Shown: positions 11,895 through 24,296 of the stretch, one piece after another
Layout of the letters: each line of letters begins with the position of its first letter
Position numbering within the stretch: position 1 is the first letter of the stretch
Assembly: GCA_904063045.1 (NCBI GenBank)
Contig: CAJFCJ010000007.1
Location: 1,756,873 to 1,820,872 of the forward strand
Length of the DNA stretch: 64,000 nucleotides
Direction of reading: 5' to 3'
DNA from: Dimorphilus gyrociliatus
Taxonomy: Eukaryota; Annelida; Polychaeta; Dinophilidae
Position numbers and translations under genes: made by a program
The notes under the pieces: generated by a model
What the model was told of the DNA's origin: nothing
What the model saw: the letters and a program-made list of their open reading frames with translations, nothing else
Databases searched by the model: none

Positions 11895-13818
11895 ATGAAT
11901 TCTATTCCATGGATAAAACATTTCAAATCATATACTGAAGGTGGCTATGTCGGAGAACTGGAAAATTTGGAAAGGATGGAGCTAGTTATTAGCGAATACG
12001 AGGAGCATTTCGGTATTCCTTTTACAAAGGCAAAAACGGAAGGAACTTTGACGAGCAGAGGTAAAATTTACTGAAGCTATGGTGATAAATTGCAAAATAT
12101 AACTTTGATCAGGTGACAGCGTATCAGTCCGAAATGTTAAGAGTTTGGCTATTTGTAAATACTTACCCGGAATTCCCAGTTTGAAGATTGGTAACAAGGA
12201 GTTTGCGTGTAGATTTGGAACTGATAAAGCTGCTGGTAGAAGAAGAATTAGAGAGATTTACTCTTATGAAGGAGATGTAACTATTAACGGTTTATATAGA
12301 TTCTCTATATTTTGCCCGATATTTCCAGGATCGGAAAAAAAAAATGGCACCTTCTATCAAAGTAGATTGTCCTGCAAAACTTGTAGTCCATGAATATTTA
12401 TGCTTACCAGATTTCAACGTAAGAGAATATAATTCCTCATTAAAAGTTAATTTTCCAAATTTATTATCTAGTTAAATGCTAAAAGTACACATCATGCTAG
12501 AAATCTGCGTAAAGAAGCACGAAAACTTCTCTCCAAAGGAATTGGAGAAAGGAGACTGATAATCATTTTGCCAAGATTAGAAAAACATGAAAACCACCCA
12601 ACAGATGATGTAGGGCCTTGATCTAATTACATTCTAAAACTTATACTATTCTTTACAGACTATTTTAAGCAAAAATCGAATCCATCCGAAAGTAAAGGAA
12701 TTTATATCTACTTTAGCAGATAAGGGACTAAAGAGACTAACGGAGGTACGGCAACAGTTAGAGGATTTTGTTACAAATGAATTTGAAAATACTAAGCCAA
12801 ATGATCGACGCTATCATCCGAAAGATAAAGATATTCTAAACATTCTTTACAGGCGGAAGAAGGTCACTTTTATATTTGACTTACTTAAAGCTATTTTATT
12901 TAAAAAACTTTATAATAATAATAGGAACAGGAAGATCTTGAGATTAAACAAATGAAAGTTGGAGTTTTAAGAATCGAGGCGGTAGACCTGCGAAAAGCCC
13001 CAAGATACAGAGAAAAACAAATAATCGAATTAGATAGTACAAACATGACCAAAGAAACCTTTGATGAAATGAGTATTGACTGCGAAGATATGAATGCAAT
13101 GGATATTGAAGTTATTGAAGACGAAGTAAAGACAAAAGAAGAAAGACCTGATAAACTTGCAAAACTGGTGGAGAATTTGAATAGACTTATCCGTGTGGCA
13201 AATACCATGCCAGATCAGCATTTAGACAAATGCATCCAAACTGTTCAGGATACTGCTCAATACTTTGAAGATTTAAAAGACAATAATTTTGAGAATGATA
13301 CTCAAAACATTTTAATCTCAAAGAAAGATTATGAAAATTTGAAAAGAAAATGTGATGAATACAGCGAGGAGATAGTAATGAAGAGATTAAGAATGTGTCA
13401 TGCTAGTTCTCAAACTGGTCAAAAGTCTCTAAATAATGATGAACGAACGCGGAGGGCGCTGGCCTCTCTTCATAGAAAAAAAGTCTTAAAAAATACGGAA
13501 ACTGTAATTGAGATAGATGAGTCAGAATTAGGCAATCTTATTGGTTGTGATGGCAGCGATGAAATGATTAATAGATTTATACTCGAAACCCAGGCTGAAA
13601 AGAAAGCATTGAAGCTGGCTTCGAGCAAGAAACTTTTTCCCAAAAGCCTCGACTCCAAAAACGTCCAAGGAGAAGAAGGCTTCCAGCCTCAGCAAACTTC
13701 CGTTGTTGTACCCCAAATTAACATTCAAAATTCGTATAAAATAATTGGAGGACCGTACACCATGAACAATGCTCCAACGTTTCCTTTTAATCCGAACCTC
13801 ACTTTAACTTTACAATAG
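11895..13818 (+). CDS. CARF: Calcium-responsive transcription factor (CARF/ALS2CR8)-domain protein
   Basis: Six exons: 11895-12060, 12113-12276, 12329-12418, 12472-12609, 12659-12862 and 12925-13818 (551 aa). The N-terminal half shows the CARF-domain layout: HFGIPFTKAKTEG, KYLPGIPSLKIGNKEFACRFG with a basic AGRRR, DCPAKLVVHEYLCLPDFN, HHARNLRKEARKLL, IHPKVKEFISTLADKGL and RRYHPKDKDILNILYRRK. In vertebrates this domain binds the CaRE1 element of the BDNF promoter. The Cys, Asp and His positions of a metal-site-like core are kept. The C-terminal half (from exon 6) is acidic, with predicted coiled segments, and ends in a hydrophobic/proline tail (FPFNPNLTLTL); it is not recognisable beyond that. 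CARF-domain proteins are also found in lineage expansions and transposon-like genes, so orthology to vertebrate CARF is less sure than domain membership. Confidence 0.75.
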
Positions 13819-13838
13819 TAAATAAAATTTATGTTTTT

Positions 13839-14635
13839 CTAAACAGTTTGTATTCCCTCCAAATCAGGAACTTCATCCAACTCATCTTCCAAAGAATAAA
13901 ATGCGGCATGGCATATGATCAAAACAAAAGAGGCACCAATCACCCAAAAAACTGCGGAACCTGCACCTGCTATCCAAAAGAGGGGAAACGAGAATGTTGC
14001 TATGGCAGCATACTGGTGCGCAAGACTTATTTGACGTCCTGAAAAAGATTTTTCAAACTTATTTTATCTAGAAACAAATCCTTACCCATCAGTCTTAATG
14101 GAGTTTCATTATTTCGAACATTGACAACATAACAAGCTCCTACACATACTCCAATTCCTATCAATAGTAAGGGGCTTGTTAAACTAGAGTGAATAGTGCA
14201 GATTAGTTAAAATTCTCTTCTAGAATTGTTAAATACTGACATACAAAACAGTACCAGTCCAAAAAAGACAAATATGTAATTTCCCTGGAATTTTTCAATA
14301 TTCTTTACTATTCTTTTTCCGAAAGGTGATATAGTTTTCGGTATCTAAAAAATTTACGGAAGTCGATATTTCCAGTTAGTATTTAAAATTTTTACCTTAA
14401 ATTTAGACACATTTATGAAAGAACTCCATGGTACAACTTTATCTTTCATACTGACAACCCACTCTTGTAATATTTTGTTTGATATTTTCAGAGACATATT
14501 TATATTTCTGAAAAAAAAGACATTTTTTAACGAAGGTACTAGAGAATGATAATAGCACCTGCGATTGAGATTTTTGCTTGAAATATCAAAATTTTTTACT
14601 ACGGTTGAATTTTCAGTTAGATTAATGCCATCCAT
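13839..14635 (-). CDS. RABAC1: Prenylated Rab acceptor 1 (PRA1/Yip3)
   Basis: Exons 14559-14635 and 14396-14507 give MDGINLTENS, KILQEWVVSMKDKVVPWSSFINVSKFK. Later exons carry GKRIVKNIEKFQGNYIFVFFGLVLF, PLLLIGIGVCVGACYVV, SLAHQYAAIATFSFPLFWIAGAG and SAVFWVIGASFVLIICHAAFY, then an acidic tail (EDELDEVPDLEGIQTV). The four hydrophobic segments, in two hairpins, and the PWSSF and HAAFY signatures are those of PRA1. The protein sits in Golgi and endosomal membranes, where it handles prenylated Rab GTPases. The splice between FGLVLFC and the next exon is ambiguous near 14180-14255; acceptors tctag and caag both exist, and I prefer the one that keeps PLLLIG in frame. The stop is 20 bp from the CARF-like stop. 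Confidence 0.9.
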
Positions 14636-14865
14636 ATAAAAGAGGGTAGTAAATTAAATCACCCGACTTTTATCAACGTCATCAAAAATAACAGTTTCAG
14701 TATTAAAAATATGGTGCCGCTTATATTAAGCTCTCAGAGTGAAAGAGAAGTAAAATTATTTCATGGGACAGTTACCATACTTTACCGTCTGCAATGAGTG
14801 AATATTTCATAATATCGGTATAATACTGAGAAAGCTATTTCTGGCTGATTATTTTTGGTATAAAA
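14636..14865. promoter_or_regulatory. Divergent promoter between RABAC1 and USP40
   Basis: The two start codons are 230 bp apart on opposite strands and no further exon is seen between them, so the interval must serve both genes. It is AT-rich with no clear TATA or CpG cluster. Confidence 0.45.
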
Positions 14866-17800
14866 ATGTCTGAATTATTTGGAGATCTCTTCATACAAAA
14901 CGATAAAGAATATCTAAATGTACCATCTATACAAACAATACCTGTTCGTGGGAGACATCCTAGCCATTTGGCAGGCTTACAAAATAAAAGTGCTACATGT
15001 TATTTAAACTCTCTCCTTCAAATTTTATATTTCACCAGAGAATTGCGAGGTCTAATTAATTATCAAAACGTGAAAACTTTCTCTAAGATTTCTTTTGCAG
15101 AAGGAATACTTTCTCTTACAAAGCAAGAGTTGAACCTTGACATTCCAGGAAAAAAGGTTAAAAGTTCTCTTTAACAAATTTACGAAATAATATTCTCCCT
15201 CATCAGACTAGAAAAATACTTCTTGAGCTTCAAAAGTTGTTTGCTAATCTCTATTTGAGAGATGAAGACGCTGTTAGCACATCAGATCTCACAAACAGTT
15301 TTGGGTGGGACAATGATGAAGTTGGACATAAACCTTTGTTGTAGATATTAAAAGTTAACTTTATGTCTTTTCATTTGTAGGAATCTTATCAACAAGACAT
15401 TCAAGAGTTGAACAGAGTTCTTTTTTCTGCCATGGAAAAATGCCTACAAGGTACTTCCAAAGAAAATTTGATTAAGGATCTTTATCACGGAATAAATATT
15501 CAAAAGGTTCAATATATATATATACATATACTGTATATATTTATTATTTTTCGTATTCTTTAAGATATATCTTTATTTTTTCTCGAAATTAGATAGCTTG
15601 TATGAATTGCAAAAGCATTAGCGAAAGAGAGGTCAGGTTTTAATAGATATCTACTTATTATAGAATTAAGCTACAAATAGGAAGAAGTATTTGACATCAG
15701 TGTTCCTGTAAAAAACATGTCAAGTCTGCAAGATGCTCTAAGTGCATTCTATTGCCAAGCAGAAATATTTAAAGGGGACAACCAATATTACTGTGAATCA
15801 TGCCAAAGTTATGTAAATGCCAATAAAGTATGCATTTTAACAAGTTAATATTCTATTTCCTAACCTAGTCAAATTGCAGACAAGTAAACTAAGGAAACTA
15901 CCTAAAATATTGACCCTGTCATTTTTGAGATTTAATTTTGATCTGGTCAACTTAAAGAGATATAAGGTATTTATAAAGTAAACCTTTCTTGATACTAAGA
16001 ATTTTTTACAGGATGTTGGACAATTATCTTTTCCAACCAATTTGGATATGAAAATTTATTGTGAAGAGGTTGATTTTGTATTTAAATTTTATGTCCTATT
16101 ATCCAAAATCAACCTAATTCTTTCTATTATCTAAAATATAATTTTAGGACTATAGTAGTAGTACGGAATACGAATTGTATGCAGTCGTCGCCCATTCTGG
16201 TGGAACACATGGAGGACATTATAGAGCTTATATTAAAGATATTGAAAATCTTGGCTGCTATGATTATGAAGTACAGAATAAAACTAATATTATTTTTTAC
16301 ATAATTTGTTTTTAAAGGACGAGAACGAGACTACTTACAAAAAACAAAAAAATAACCAAGATTCCAAGTTGACTTCTCCATTCGATGTTATAAAAGAAAT
16401 ATTGATAGATTATAAAGATGGCATAACTATTGATATTCTTGCAACAAAGATAAATACTTATTGTGGTACATCGTGGAAAAAGAAATTCAAGAACCGTTAT
16501 GGCACTTTGCGAAGGTTAATATAAAAATGATACAGTTTCTTATCACATTTACAAATCCTTATCCAGCTTTTTAGAAAAAAATAAAGAATTTAATATTGAT
16601 GAGTGCTTTGAGCATGTTTGTCTCAATGACCAAAAGGAAAAAGACGAGAAAAAAGACGCTGGTGATAAAACTCATCACTGGTTTCTTTTGAATGATTCGA
16701 AAGTGGAGAGAGCTTCAATAAAGGACATTCAAAAGTTGTATAATGGTAGTGACAGTGCTTATATGCTTTTCTACGGAAAAACGGATAGTAAACCAGGTTT
16801 AGAGCTTTTCTTTAAACGCCTTTCATTTTTACAATATGTGATTCTACTAGCTCCTAAAAGCATCATAGATACTATACCAGAATGGCTCAAAATCCTTATA
16901 AAGGAGGCTAATCAAACTCTTGCTGAGAAAAGAAAGGAATTCGATGACAGTCTAATGAAAACATCAATAAATATAATTGATAAATTGTCATCTACACAAA
17001 AAGCTGAATATGTAATTTTTGACAATAACTTCACAGAATCAAAAATTGAAATTAACTTGAACTGGTCTATTAAGAAACTTAAAACTGAGTTAAACAGCTC
17101 AATGATGAATTTGCCAACAATTATGGAAAACTTGGTTATTATGCAAGTAAAGAAGTTGGAAACCATTCCAAATGTGTTTAAACTAGAGAATCAATATAAC
17201 TGTAAGTTCGTATATTTCATTTCACATGTAGTCTTTGTTATACCCTTTACTTACTAGATCCAGACCATGTCTTATTGTCGCAAACATCTATTTACGGCAA
17301 CTGCTTTTTGGCTTTTAGGGATTCCTCTAAAACAGACATTATTAGGTGAAGTAGATTTCGACGTTGTTATTTGTATATACTGTATATTATACTATTATAT
17401 CTGATTAGATCAATTGAGAAAATATTTCTCCGATTAATCAGTTTTGATTCTAACTCTGTCTTACATCCATTTTTAACGGATATAAATTATGAAGAGTTCC
17501 TACAACAAGCTGTTGATTTATTAAAAATTTCTGATAATGAATTGGATGTAAAAATCATAGGAAATTCTAAACACAATGAAAGAATATTAAATTTTGAGGA
17601 ACTTAAAGGATATAGGATCGACGAAATTTTTCAAGAATTCGATACCGTCCTCATACAAAAAGAAAAGTAAGAAACATTATTTTTAAAATGGTAAATACAT
17701 TCTCTCATTTCAGAGCGATAAGATGCATCATATATCTGTGTGAAAAGGTAAGAAAATACTCTGTTTAGTTTTAATGAACTTTTTTCACGGATAAATTCAA

Positions 17801-19540
17801 ATAGCAAAATGAGCAACACGTTATTATTATATCACGAAATTCAGTAAGTAATCATTTGTCATATATTGTATGTGAAGAAATCAAAACTTTTAGACTGTTG
17901 AAGACCTAAAAAATATAATTTCAACTTTGGATATACCATTTAAGAAATACCGGTTGCGTTTTAAAACTGAAGGCTTCTTTTCAAGTGAATTCGGGCATCC
18001 TCGTTAGTTGTTCAAAATATTTAATATCTTTCTTACATCATTTCATTAAAGTGGAAGATTCGTTAAACTTGAAAAATTTATCTACTGAGGACACTTTTAC
18101 TTTTTTATTAGAAGAAGGGAATTCTCCAAAGGAACATGAGGTTTAAAATTAACAAAAAGGTCATAACTAAAAGTTTTATTTTCAGCTTTTTTTAAATATT
18201 AGTCATCAAAACAAAGAAAAAGAAATTATAATATCAAAAACAGAAACTCTTCATAGTCTCTTGAAATTAGCCGTAACGATGTTTAATCTAAGCACAGATA
18301 ATTATCACTTTTGCCATTGTAATAATATCGATGAAGTTGGAGATCCAATGCAACAAGATACTTATACCTCTTCTTTAGCTGCATTAAATTTCCACTCTGG
18401 TAAACACCTCATTATAATGGAAGGTAGAATGCCTCAAAAAGATCGCTTGGAGTTGTTCCTATTATGCGCAAATTCTTCATTTATACCTGAAGAAGGTAAT
18501 GAAAGTGCAAATACTGATGAAAATATAGGACGACTTGAGATTACTATTGATTGCAATACCTCGCTGAAGAAATTTAAACAAAAAATTGCTCAAAAATTAG
18601 TAAAGAGTGTTCCCAGTGTTGATTTTCTAAGATGTCGATTGGTAGAAAATGGGAAAAAAACTGTAATACTCAAAAACAGTGATCTGACATTAAGGTAAGT
18701 TGAAACCAGCTTTTCTTGCTCTAAAAATATTACTCTTTGAAAGGCGACTGAAAATCACCAACAAATCTACAATAGACGTTCAAATTTTAAATAATCCCGA
18801 ATCTTTAACGTTTGTTCACTTGTTCAAGCTATATTTCCATTATTATATAACAGAATTAAAATTTCAGTCAAAATCATATTATCCTAACGATTCAAATATG
18901 GGATCAATCGAAATTTTTCACTTTAGAGGCAATATTTAGTTATTTGAAAAAGTATATTGTGAATCAATTGTGCCATTACCTTGTAGGATTTTATTTGGAA
19001 CACAAATGGAAATTGGAATGTAAAATATCTAAAAGACTCCATAGCAAGAGAAACAGGTCTTTCATCTCAAAATATGACAATCGCTAAACACTTTCATAAG
19101 AAGTTTACGTGGCTTCTCTTGAAAGACAGCAACAAAAGCAAAAAAAACGGATGTAATACTTTGCGAGCCAAACCAATTTTATTGAGAGATGGGGATGTTT
19201 TGAAAATAAAAGTATAAAACTGATTTTTTGTTTGACAATATATAAAACTTGGTATTTCAGTTTGGCAATGAAAAAGAAATAAATACTGAGGATTTTCTTA
19301 CATCTCATGATATCATAGAGCTGCAGAAAATAGAGAGTAAATTAACGAAAGAAAGAAAACAGTACACGTTCATTTTAACTTAATATCAATATTTATTTAA
19401 TAAATTACATAAACTAATTCTTTTGTTAAAACCCCAAATACAGAAAAGAAGACATTGAAAATTTCCGCCAAGATATTCCTCTGAAATCTCACAAAAAAGA
19501 AAGAGGAGTTATTATTAAGATTGATGATTTTGAAGATTAA
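14866..19540 (+). CDS. USP40: Ubiquitin carboxyl-terminal hydrolase 40
   Basis: A large gene with about 20 short introns. Residues 1-10 (MSELFGDLFI) match the USP40 start. The catalytic cysteine box NKSATCYLNSLLQ puts Cys at residue 45; the next exon (from 15208) encodes TRKILLELQKLFANLY and NSFGWDNDE, then QQDIQELNRVLFSAMEK. CMNCKSISERE and YYCESCQSYVNANK form the zinc-finger Cys pairs. The histidine box HSGGTHGGHYRAYIKDI is intact (about 16190-16250), so the enzyme looks active. Downstream, HWFLLNDSKVERASIKDIQKLY and SAYMLFYGK match the USP40 hinge, followed by ubiquitin-like repeats and a C-terminal SQNMTIAK-FTWLLL region. The protein ends VIIKIDDFED. USP40 removes ubiquitin; its targets are poorly known. 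Exon 1 is 14866-15156. Confidence 0.88.
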
Positions 19541-19646
19541 CTCATATTTATAAAAATGGTATTGAATATAGAGAAAAATAAAAATTTGATTTAACACTTA
19601 TTTGAATTTGCGATCATCCGACCTAGCTCAACGCAACTCGACATCC

Positions 19647-20606
19647 TTATCCTATTATTGGATTTTTAGGGTCATGACCAAGCTTTGATATTTTAAATGA
19701 AAAATCAATTATATTGTAGCTATGAGTTAACGATCCAGCCGAAATGATGTCAATATATGGATTAAAGTAGTCTTTCAAGTTATGCTCATCGACTCCTCCA
19801 CTGGCTTCGAGGCATGAGTGTGGAAACTTTTTTTTGATAACTTTAGCAATATCGTAAAGAACCTGAATGATAATATCAAAATTAATCAATGTAACGTGTA
19901 CTCTATTTTTTAAGACAACCTGGCCTTTTAAATTATCCAACATGATAACATCGGCCCCTGCTGTAAGAGCTTCAATGGACTCTTCCAAGCTGCGACATTC
20001 AACCTCGATTTTACGAGTGAATCCAACAGACAATTTGGCCTTTTTAACAGCTTGCGCAACTGAGCCGACAGTCCAAATATGATTGTCCTTCAACATTACC
20101 AAATCGGATAAATTGAACCTATGTGTCCCAGCACCTCCAACCAATAATGAATACTTTTCTACCAGACGAAATCCAGGAGTTGTTTTTCTTGTACCAACAA
20201 TTTCTCCATGCCAGAGATGGTCAGAAGCCAATTTTTTTAGATTAGCAGCTTTAGTGGCTATTCCACTGGCCCGACTTATGCAATTTAAAACAACTCTTTC
20301 AGCTAATAATAAACATCTCACAGGTCCAGTTGCGGTAGCCACTGTTTCTCCAAGGCCAGCTAACCTGCTTCCCTCTTGAAAATGCCACTCGACCTCACAA
20401 TTTAATTCTTTAAAAATGGCTGAGCAGAATGGTATACCTGCTAAAACTCCCTCACTTTTACAAATCAACACTCCTGTTTCTTCTGCTTCACCAACAACGA
20501 AACCGCCGTGATCAAAGCCCGATATGTCCTCTGATAACCACATTTTACAAAGGGCTTTCAAATCACATGGGTGAAGCAAATTCGAATAATCTGTCAGATT
20601 TGACAT
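19647..20606 (-). CDS. QPRT: Quinolinate phosphoribosyltransferase
   Basis: This enzyme converts quinolinate and PRPP to nicotinate mononucleotide in de novo NAD synthesis. The open frame is continuous, but 19863-19919 (57 nt, gttgtc to attcag) is most likely an in-frame intron. Removing it joins VIMLDNLKGQ to VLYDIAKVIKKKFP and restores the family alignment, for 300 aa. Visible motifs: LLAERVVLNCISRASGIAT, the substrate loop GTRKTTPGFRLVEKYSLLVGG split over the usual positions, HRFNLSDLVMLKDNH, KIEVECRSLEE, ADVIMLDN, LEASGGV and IDIISAGSLTHS. The catalytic arginines and the lysine of KTTPG and MLKDNH are present, so activity is expected. It converges on USP40 and is followed upstream by TMEM186 in tandem. 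Confidence 0.94.
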   Translation of the reverse strand: MSNLTDYSNLLHPCDLKALCKMWLSEDISGFDHGGFVVGEAEETGVLICKSEGVLAGIPFCSAIFKELNCEVEWHFQEGSRLAGLGETVATATGPVRCLLLAERVVLNCISRASGIATKAANLKKLASDHLWHGEIVGTRKTTPGFRLVEKYSLLVGGAGTHRFNLSDLVMLKDNHIWTVGSVAQAVKKAKLSVGFTRKIEVECRSLEESIEALTAGADVIMLDNLKGQVVLKNRVHVTLINFDIIIQVLYDIAKVIKKKFPHSCLEASGGVDEHNLKDYFNPYIDIISAGSLTHSYNIIDFSFKISKLGHDPKNPIIG

Positions 20607-20731
20607 TGTACTTTGTACTAGGTAATAGCAAACTCCACCTAATGCAAATTGGGAAATAGAGGCGCCACCAGCATACCGGAAGCTACTTAGAATGATAAAT
20701 TCATGTGTACAGCTTTTATTTTAAAAATATG

Positions 20732-21404
20732 TCAATTTTTTAAATTAAAGATATCTCCAAAAATTAAGGCAAAGCTTTTATAGTCATATATATATTTTCG
20801 TCTTGCTTGTAAGTACCAAAGATGCTTATAGTCATAAGTTTTTATCTCGCAAAAGATGTCATATACTTTCTGGTTAGTATCGGTTACTGGTTCAATATTA
20901 CTAATTGCGACAATCTGTTCCTTTTTATTCCCCCAGAAAGTCAAGTGTGATATACGGGCAAAATTTTTTGTTTCATCTATATCTACCAATCCAATGACCC
21001 TTCTAAGATACACTGATATTACATATAGCATGATACCTGTTTAATAAAAGAATCATAACTAAAACATTTATCCTAAAAATAAGGTTTAACTTACACGCCA
21101 AAGCTGCGACACCTGAACCATAATAAAACATTTCGCTCTGTATAATTTCTTGAGAATGCTGATACCAAGTGACTGGAAGAATACATACTGTTACACCAGT
21201 TTGAAAAATTTTCAATCGAGATAGAGCTCGTAAGTAAGTGATATATGGGAATTTATATACTCGATGATATTTTTGGCCAGCTGAATCACGAACACCATTG
21301 AAACCAACCACACTTGTGCTCGGACTAACAGGTATCTTTATTTGTGGGAGTAAACATGAGTGGGCTATTCTGCGCGCATTATTTCGACATAGAACATGGA
21401 GCAT
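20732..21404 (-). CDS. TMEM186: TMEM186, mitochondrial complex I assembly protein
   Basis: Two exons, 21095-21404 and 20732-21036, giving 204 aa. The N-terminus is rich in Arg and lacks acids (MLHVLCRNNARRIAH), as in a mitochondrial presequence. Then come YKFPYITYLRALSRLKIFQTGVTV and a first membrane segment, a second segment at the exon junction (ALACIMLYVISVYLRRVIG), ISHLTFWGNK and a C-terminal matrix domain ending ALIFGDIFN. Order and the key phrases LSRLK, YxLRRxxG and HLTFWG match TMEM186, a member of the MCIA complex that builds the ND3/ND2 part of complex I. The gene is 125 bp upstream of QPRT on the same strand. Confidence 0.88.
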
Positions 21405-21624
21405 GCTGATTATTCAGAGCGATAATACGGTTGTAAACACAACCTGGCGGAAAAGTCAAGCGTACGAAGATGTTCATATAGTTCAAATATTATTTTTTAC
21501 AGAAAACATCAGTATTCTTACGACATTGCAAAAAATATAATAACTCTTTTGTAATTAAAAATTTAAATTTTAATAATTTTTTAAGTCTTAAAAATCATTG
21601 CTCGTTAATATTTAAAATATTTAT

Positions 21625-23616
21625 TTAAAATTTGAAACCAGAAGATGGTTGCTGCTCCATTGCGAATACAAACTGATTTTCTTTAGAATCAGGAACTAAG
21701 TCTTCCTCTTGAATCTCTGCATCATCTCCAAAAAATGTTTCAATAATTTGTAGAGCCATATTATATACCTTAAGAGAAAAATTTTTATCTTTGTTAACTC
21801 AAACCAAATTTTAAAATATACCTGTCCGTTCTCATGCTCCTGCAGTTTTTCTATTAAATCTAAACCTTCACATTCCTCAATTTGTAAAGTTACTATGTCC
21901 AAACAACTTTCTTTACTGGCAAGCTGAAGTAAATTAACAATTTTAAGATTGAAATATTGAAAATCTCGCAAACCTGTAAAATATTATAGAGGGCTTCCAA
22001 AATGACCAGAATCATTTTCGGTTCTTTTGTTTTCAGAATTCCACACAAACTGGGCACACAGTTCAATTTAACCGCAAAAAGAATCTTCAAATTTAGAAAG
22101 TTTAAAGTGTCTTCAATTTGGCAACGAAAAACTCACCTGTTGATTTGACCCACCCGATGTCATATTTGTTATTGCCCATGCAGCCTCCTTTTGTGTTTTA
22201 AAATCTCCTTCTTTCAAAACTTCTATAAGTTGGGGTATTAGGCCTGCATCTATAACTGCCTGGATTTGGTTAACATTTCCAGCCGTGACATTGGAAATGG
22301 CCCATGCTGATTCTTTTTGAATGTTCTGTTCAAGCCACAGGGTTTTATATTTATTACACCCTAAATTGGAATTTTCTTACCGGTTTTGAGTGGCGTAGCA
22401 GAGCACTAAATATGTCCAGGGCTCCTGAATCAATTATAACCTGTGTTTGTGCGTCATCTCCAGTAACTATATTTCCACATGCTCTGAGAGCGGGAGTTAT
22501 AATCGATACTTCACTATGCTTAAGTAACTCTACTAATCTAGAAACAATACCTGTTTCTATCACCTGAAAATTTCTAAAGTTGAACTCTGTATAGTTTCAA
22601 TATTATTGAAAGTAAAACCGTTTGAATTTTATCATTTGATCCGTCGGTTAGGTAGCTTATAGCCCAGCAGCTATCACTTAGAACCTCAGTGTCGTGGTGT
22701 TGCAATAAGTGTAATAAGGCAGGAAGCATTTGTTTGACGGCGTCAGCTGGGGGATGAGGATTTTTATTCCTACAGAGATTACTCAATGTCCAGGCAACGT
22801 TCCTTAAGAAAGAAACTGGAGTATCAGGACGAATAAGCATCATTAAAGGGCGAAGCACACCAACTTTCAATACACGATCTCTCATTTCTGAGCCATCTCC
22901 TGTTTAAAAGCTTGAAGTAGTGTGATTCACATTCAGTCTACTGAACAAACCTGCAATGTTTCCTAAAGCCCAAACAGCCTGCTCACACACATTTGAATTG
23001 GTACTCGTAAGCAACTTTACAAATGGTTCAATAGCGCCGGCTTTAACAACAGCCATTGTTTGCTCCGAATTTCCACTTGCTACATTTGTTAATACCCATG
23101 CGGCCTCGAATTGCATCTCTTCTTCACTATCGTTTAATAGCCTTATAAACTGAGGCAAAATCCCTGCGTTTATGACGCTTTCAATCGGTGGATTACGTTC
23201 CTTTGAAAGCATTTTTCTCGCACTTTGAACAGCCTCAAATTGTTTCTGATGATCCTGACTTTGCAGTTTTTGAACTATTTCCTCAATACTGAGTTGACGG
23301 GTGGTTGTTTTAATCTGAAAACGAGTGTAACTGAGACCCATACTAAAATCATAAATATTATAATTAAAATATTACCGGAGATGTAGCTTCGTCATCAGAA
23401 GTCATATTTCTCCGTTTCGCAAGTTGATCATCTTTTTTAGCTTTTCGTAGTTCAACACTAACTTCGGTTCGCCTCCTTCTCATCTCCTATTTTAAGACAA
23501 CACAGTTATGACAGTACAAATATAATCAAACCATACATCTTGATCTTTTCCTCTATTCTTGAAAGATTTCATACGACTTTCGTGATTTTCGACCGGCATT
23601 TTGGCTGGAGCTGCCA
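21625..23616 (-). CDS. KPNA2: Importin subunit alpha (KPNA2-like clade)
   Basis: A gene of about ten exons. The first (start 23616; a second in-frame ATG lies at 23599) encodes the importin-beta-binding domain: [33 protein letters not shown] and AKRRN. The basic clusters and [11 protein letters not shown] place it with the alpha-1 (Rch1/Pendulin) clade. Ten armadillo repeats follow; the NLS-binding Trp/Asn ladder is visible as [77 protein letters not shown] and [14 protein letters not shown]. The tail has [15 protein letters not shown] and ends SSGFKF. The protein carries classical-NLS cargo into the nucleus. Removing a 48-bp intron joins LYNILQ to LASKES; translating through it gives a misleading frame. 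The C-terminal CAS/importin release region is intact. Confidence 0.93.
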
Positions 23617-24296
23617 TTGTAAGAAAAACGTGGTAATTAAACAGATGAATTTGAAATTACCAGCACAACATGTTATTATAGTTATGCTTACTATTTGTTA
23701 TTCGTCGAAAATATTACGGTTTACAAGGAAATATCAGGTCTGAACGTAACTTTGCACGAAGCGGTAAAACCAGTTCAAAACTTCAAACTGAATAACGGAC
23801 TAGTGACGTTTAGTAGGACCGCATTGATTTTTTTAAATTTTATATACTTATGAGAAAATTTCTTGTGCAAAATGGATATAAATATTTTTATTAATCAATA
23901 AGATTTCAAAATTATTTAATGCGGAGTTTTTCCGGGCGGAAGAAAATTGTTTTAGACAAACAAAAAATTTATTAGTAGAAAAGCGGAATCTTCAATGTTT
24001 TGTAAATATTTGTTTGATAAAGGAAATGTATAAATTTAAATTTGAAATATCTTTGTTAAAATTATGGTATAAGTCTACAAATGTGTAATATATATATATT
24101 AGTATGCATATGTCATAAATAGGTACAATATTTCCAATCAAATATTTTTCACTGGGAATTCTAGATAATAAAGAAATCGGAACATGAAACCAGACATAAA
24201 CAAGAAAGTAAAATCCAAAAGGAAATCCCTTGACCTTCCAAAGATATTTCCTGAAATTGTGCAATTGAGTTATATTATCTGGTATATTCAGGGAGA
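23617..24296. other. Divergent intergenic region, importin-alpha and CNPase
   Basis: About 680 bp of AT-rich DNA between two start codons on opposite strands. No exon is recognised. It must hold both promoters. Confidence 0.4.
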
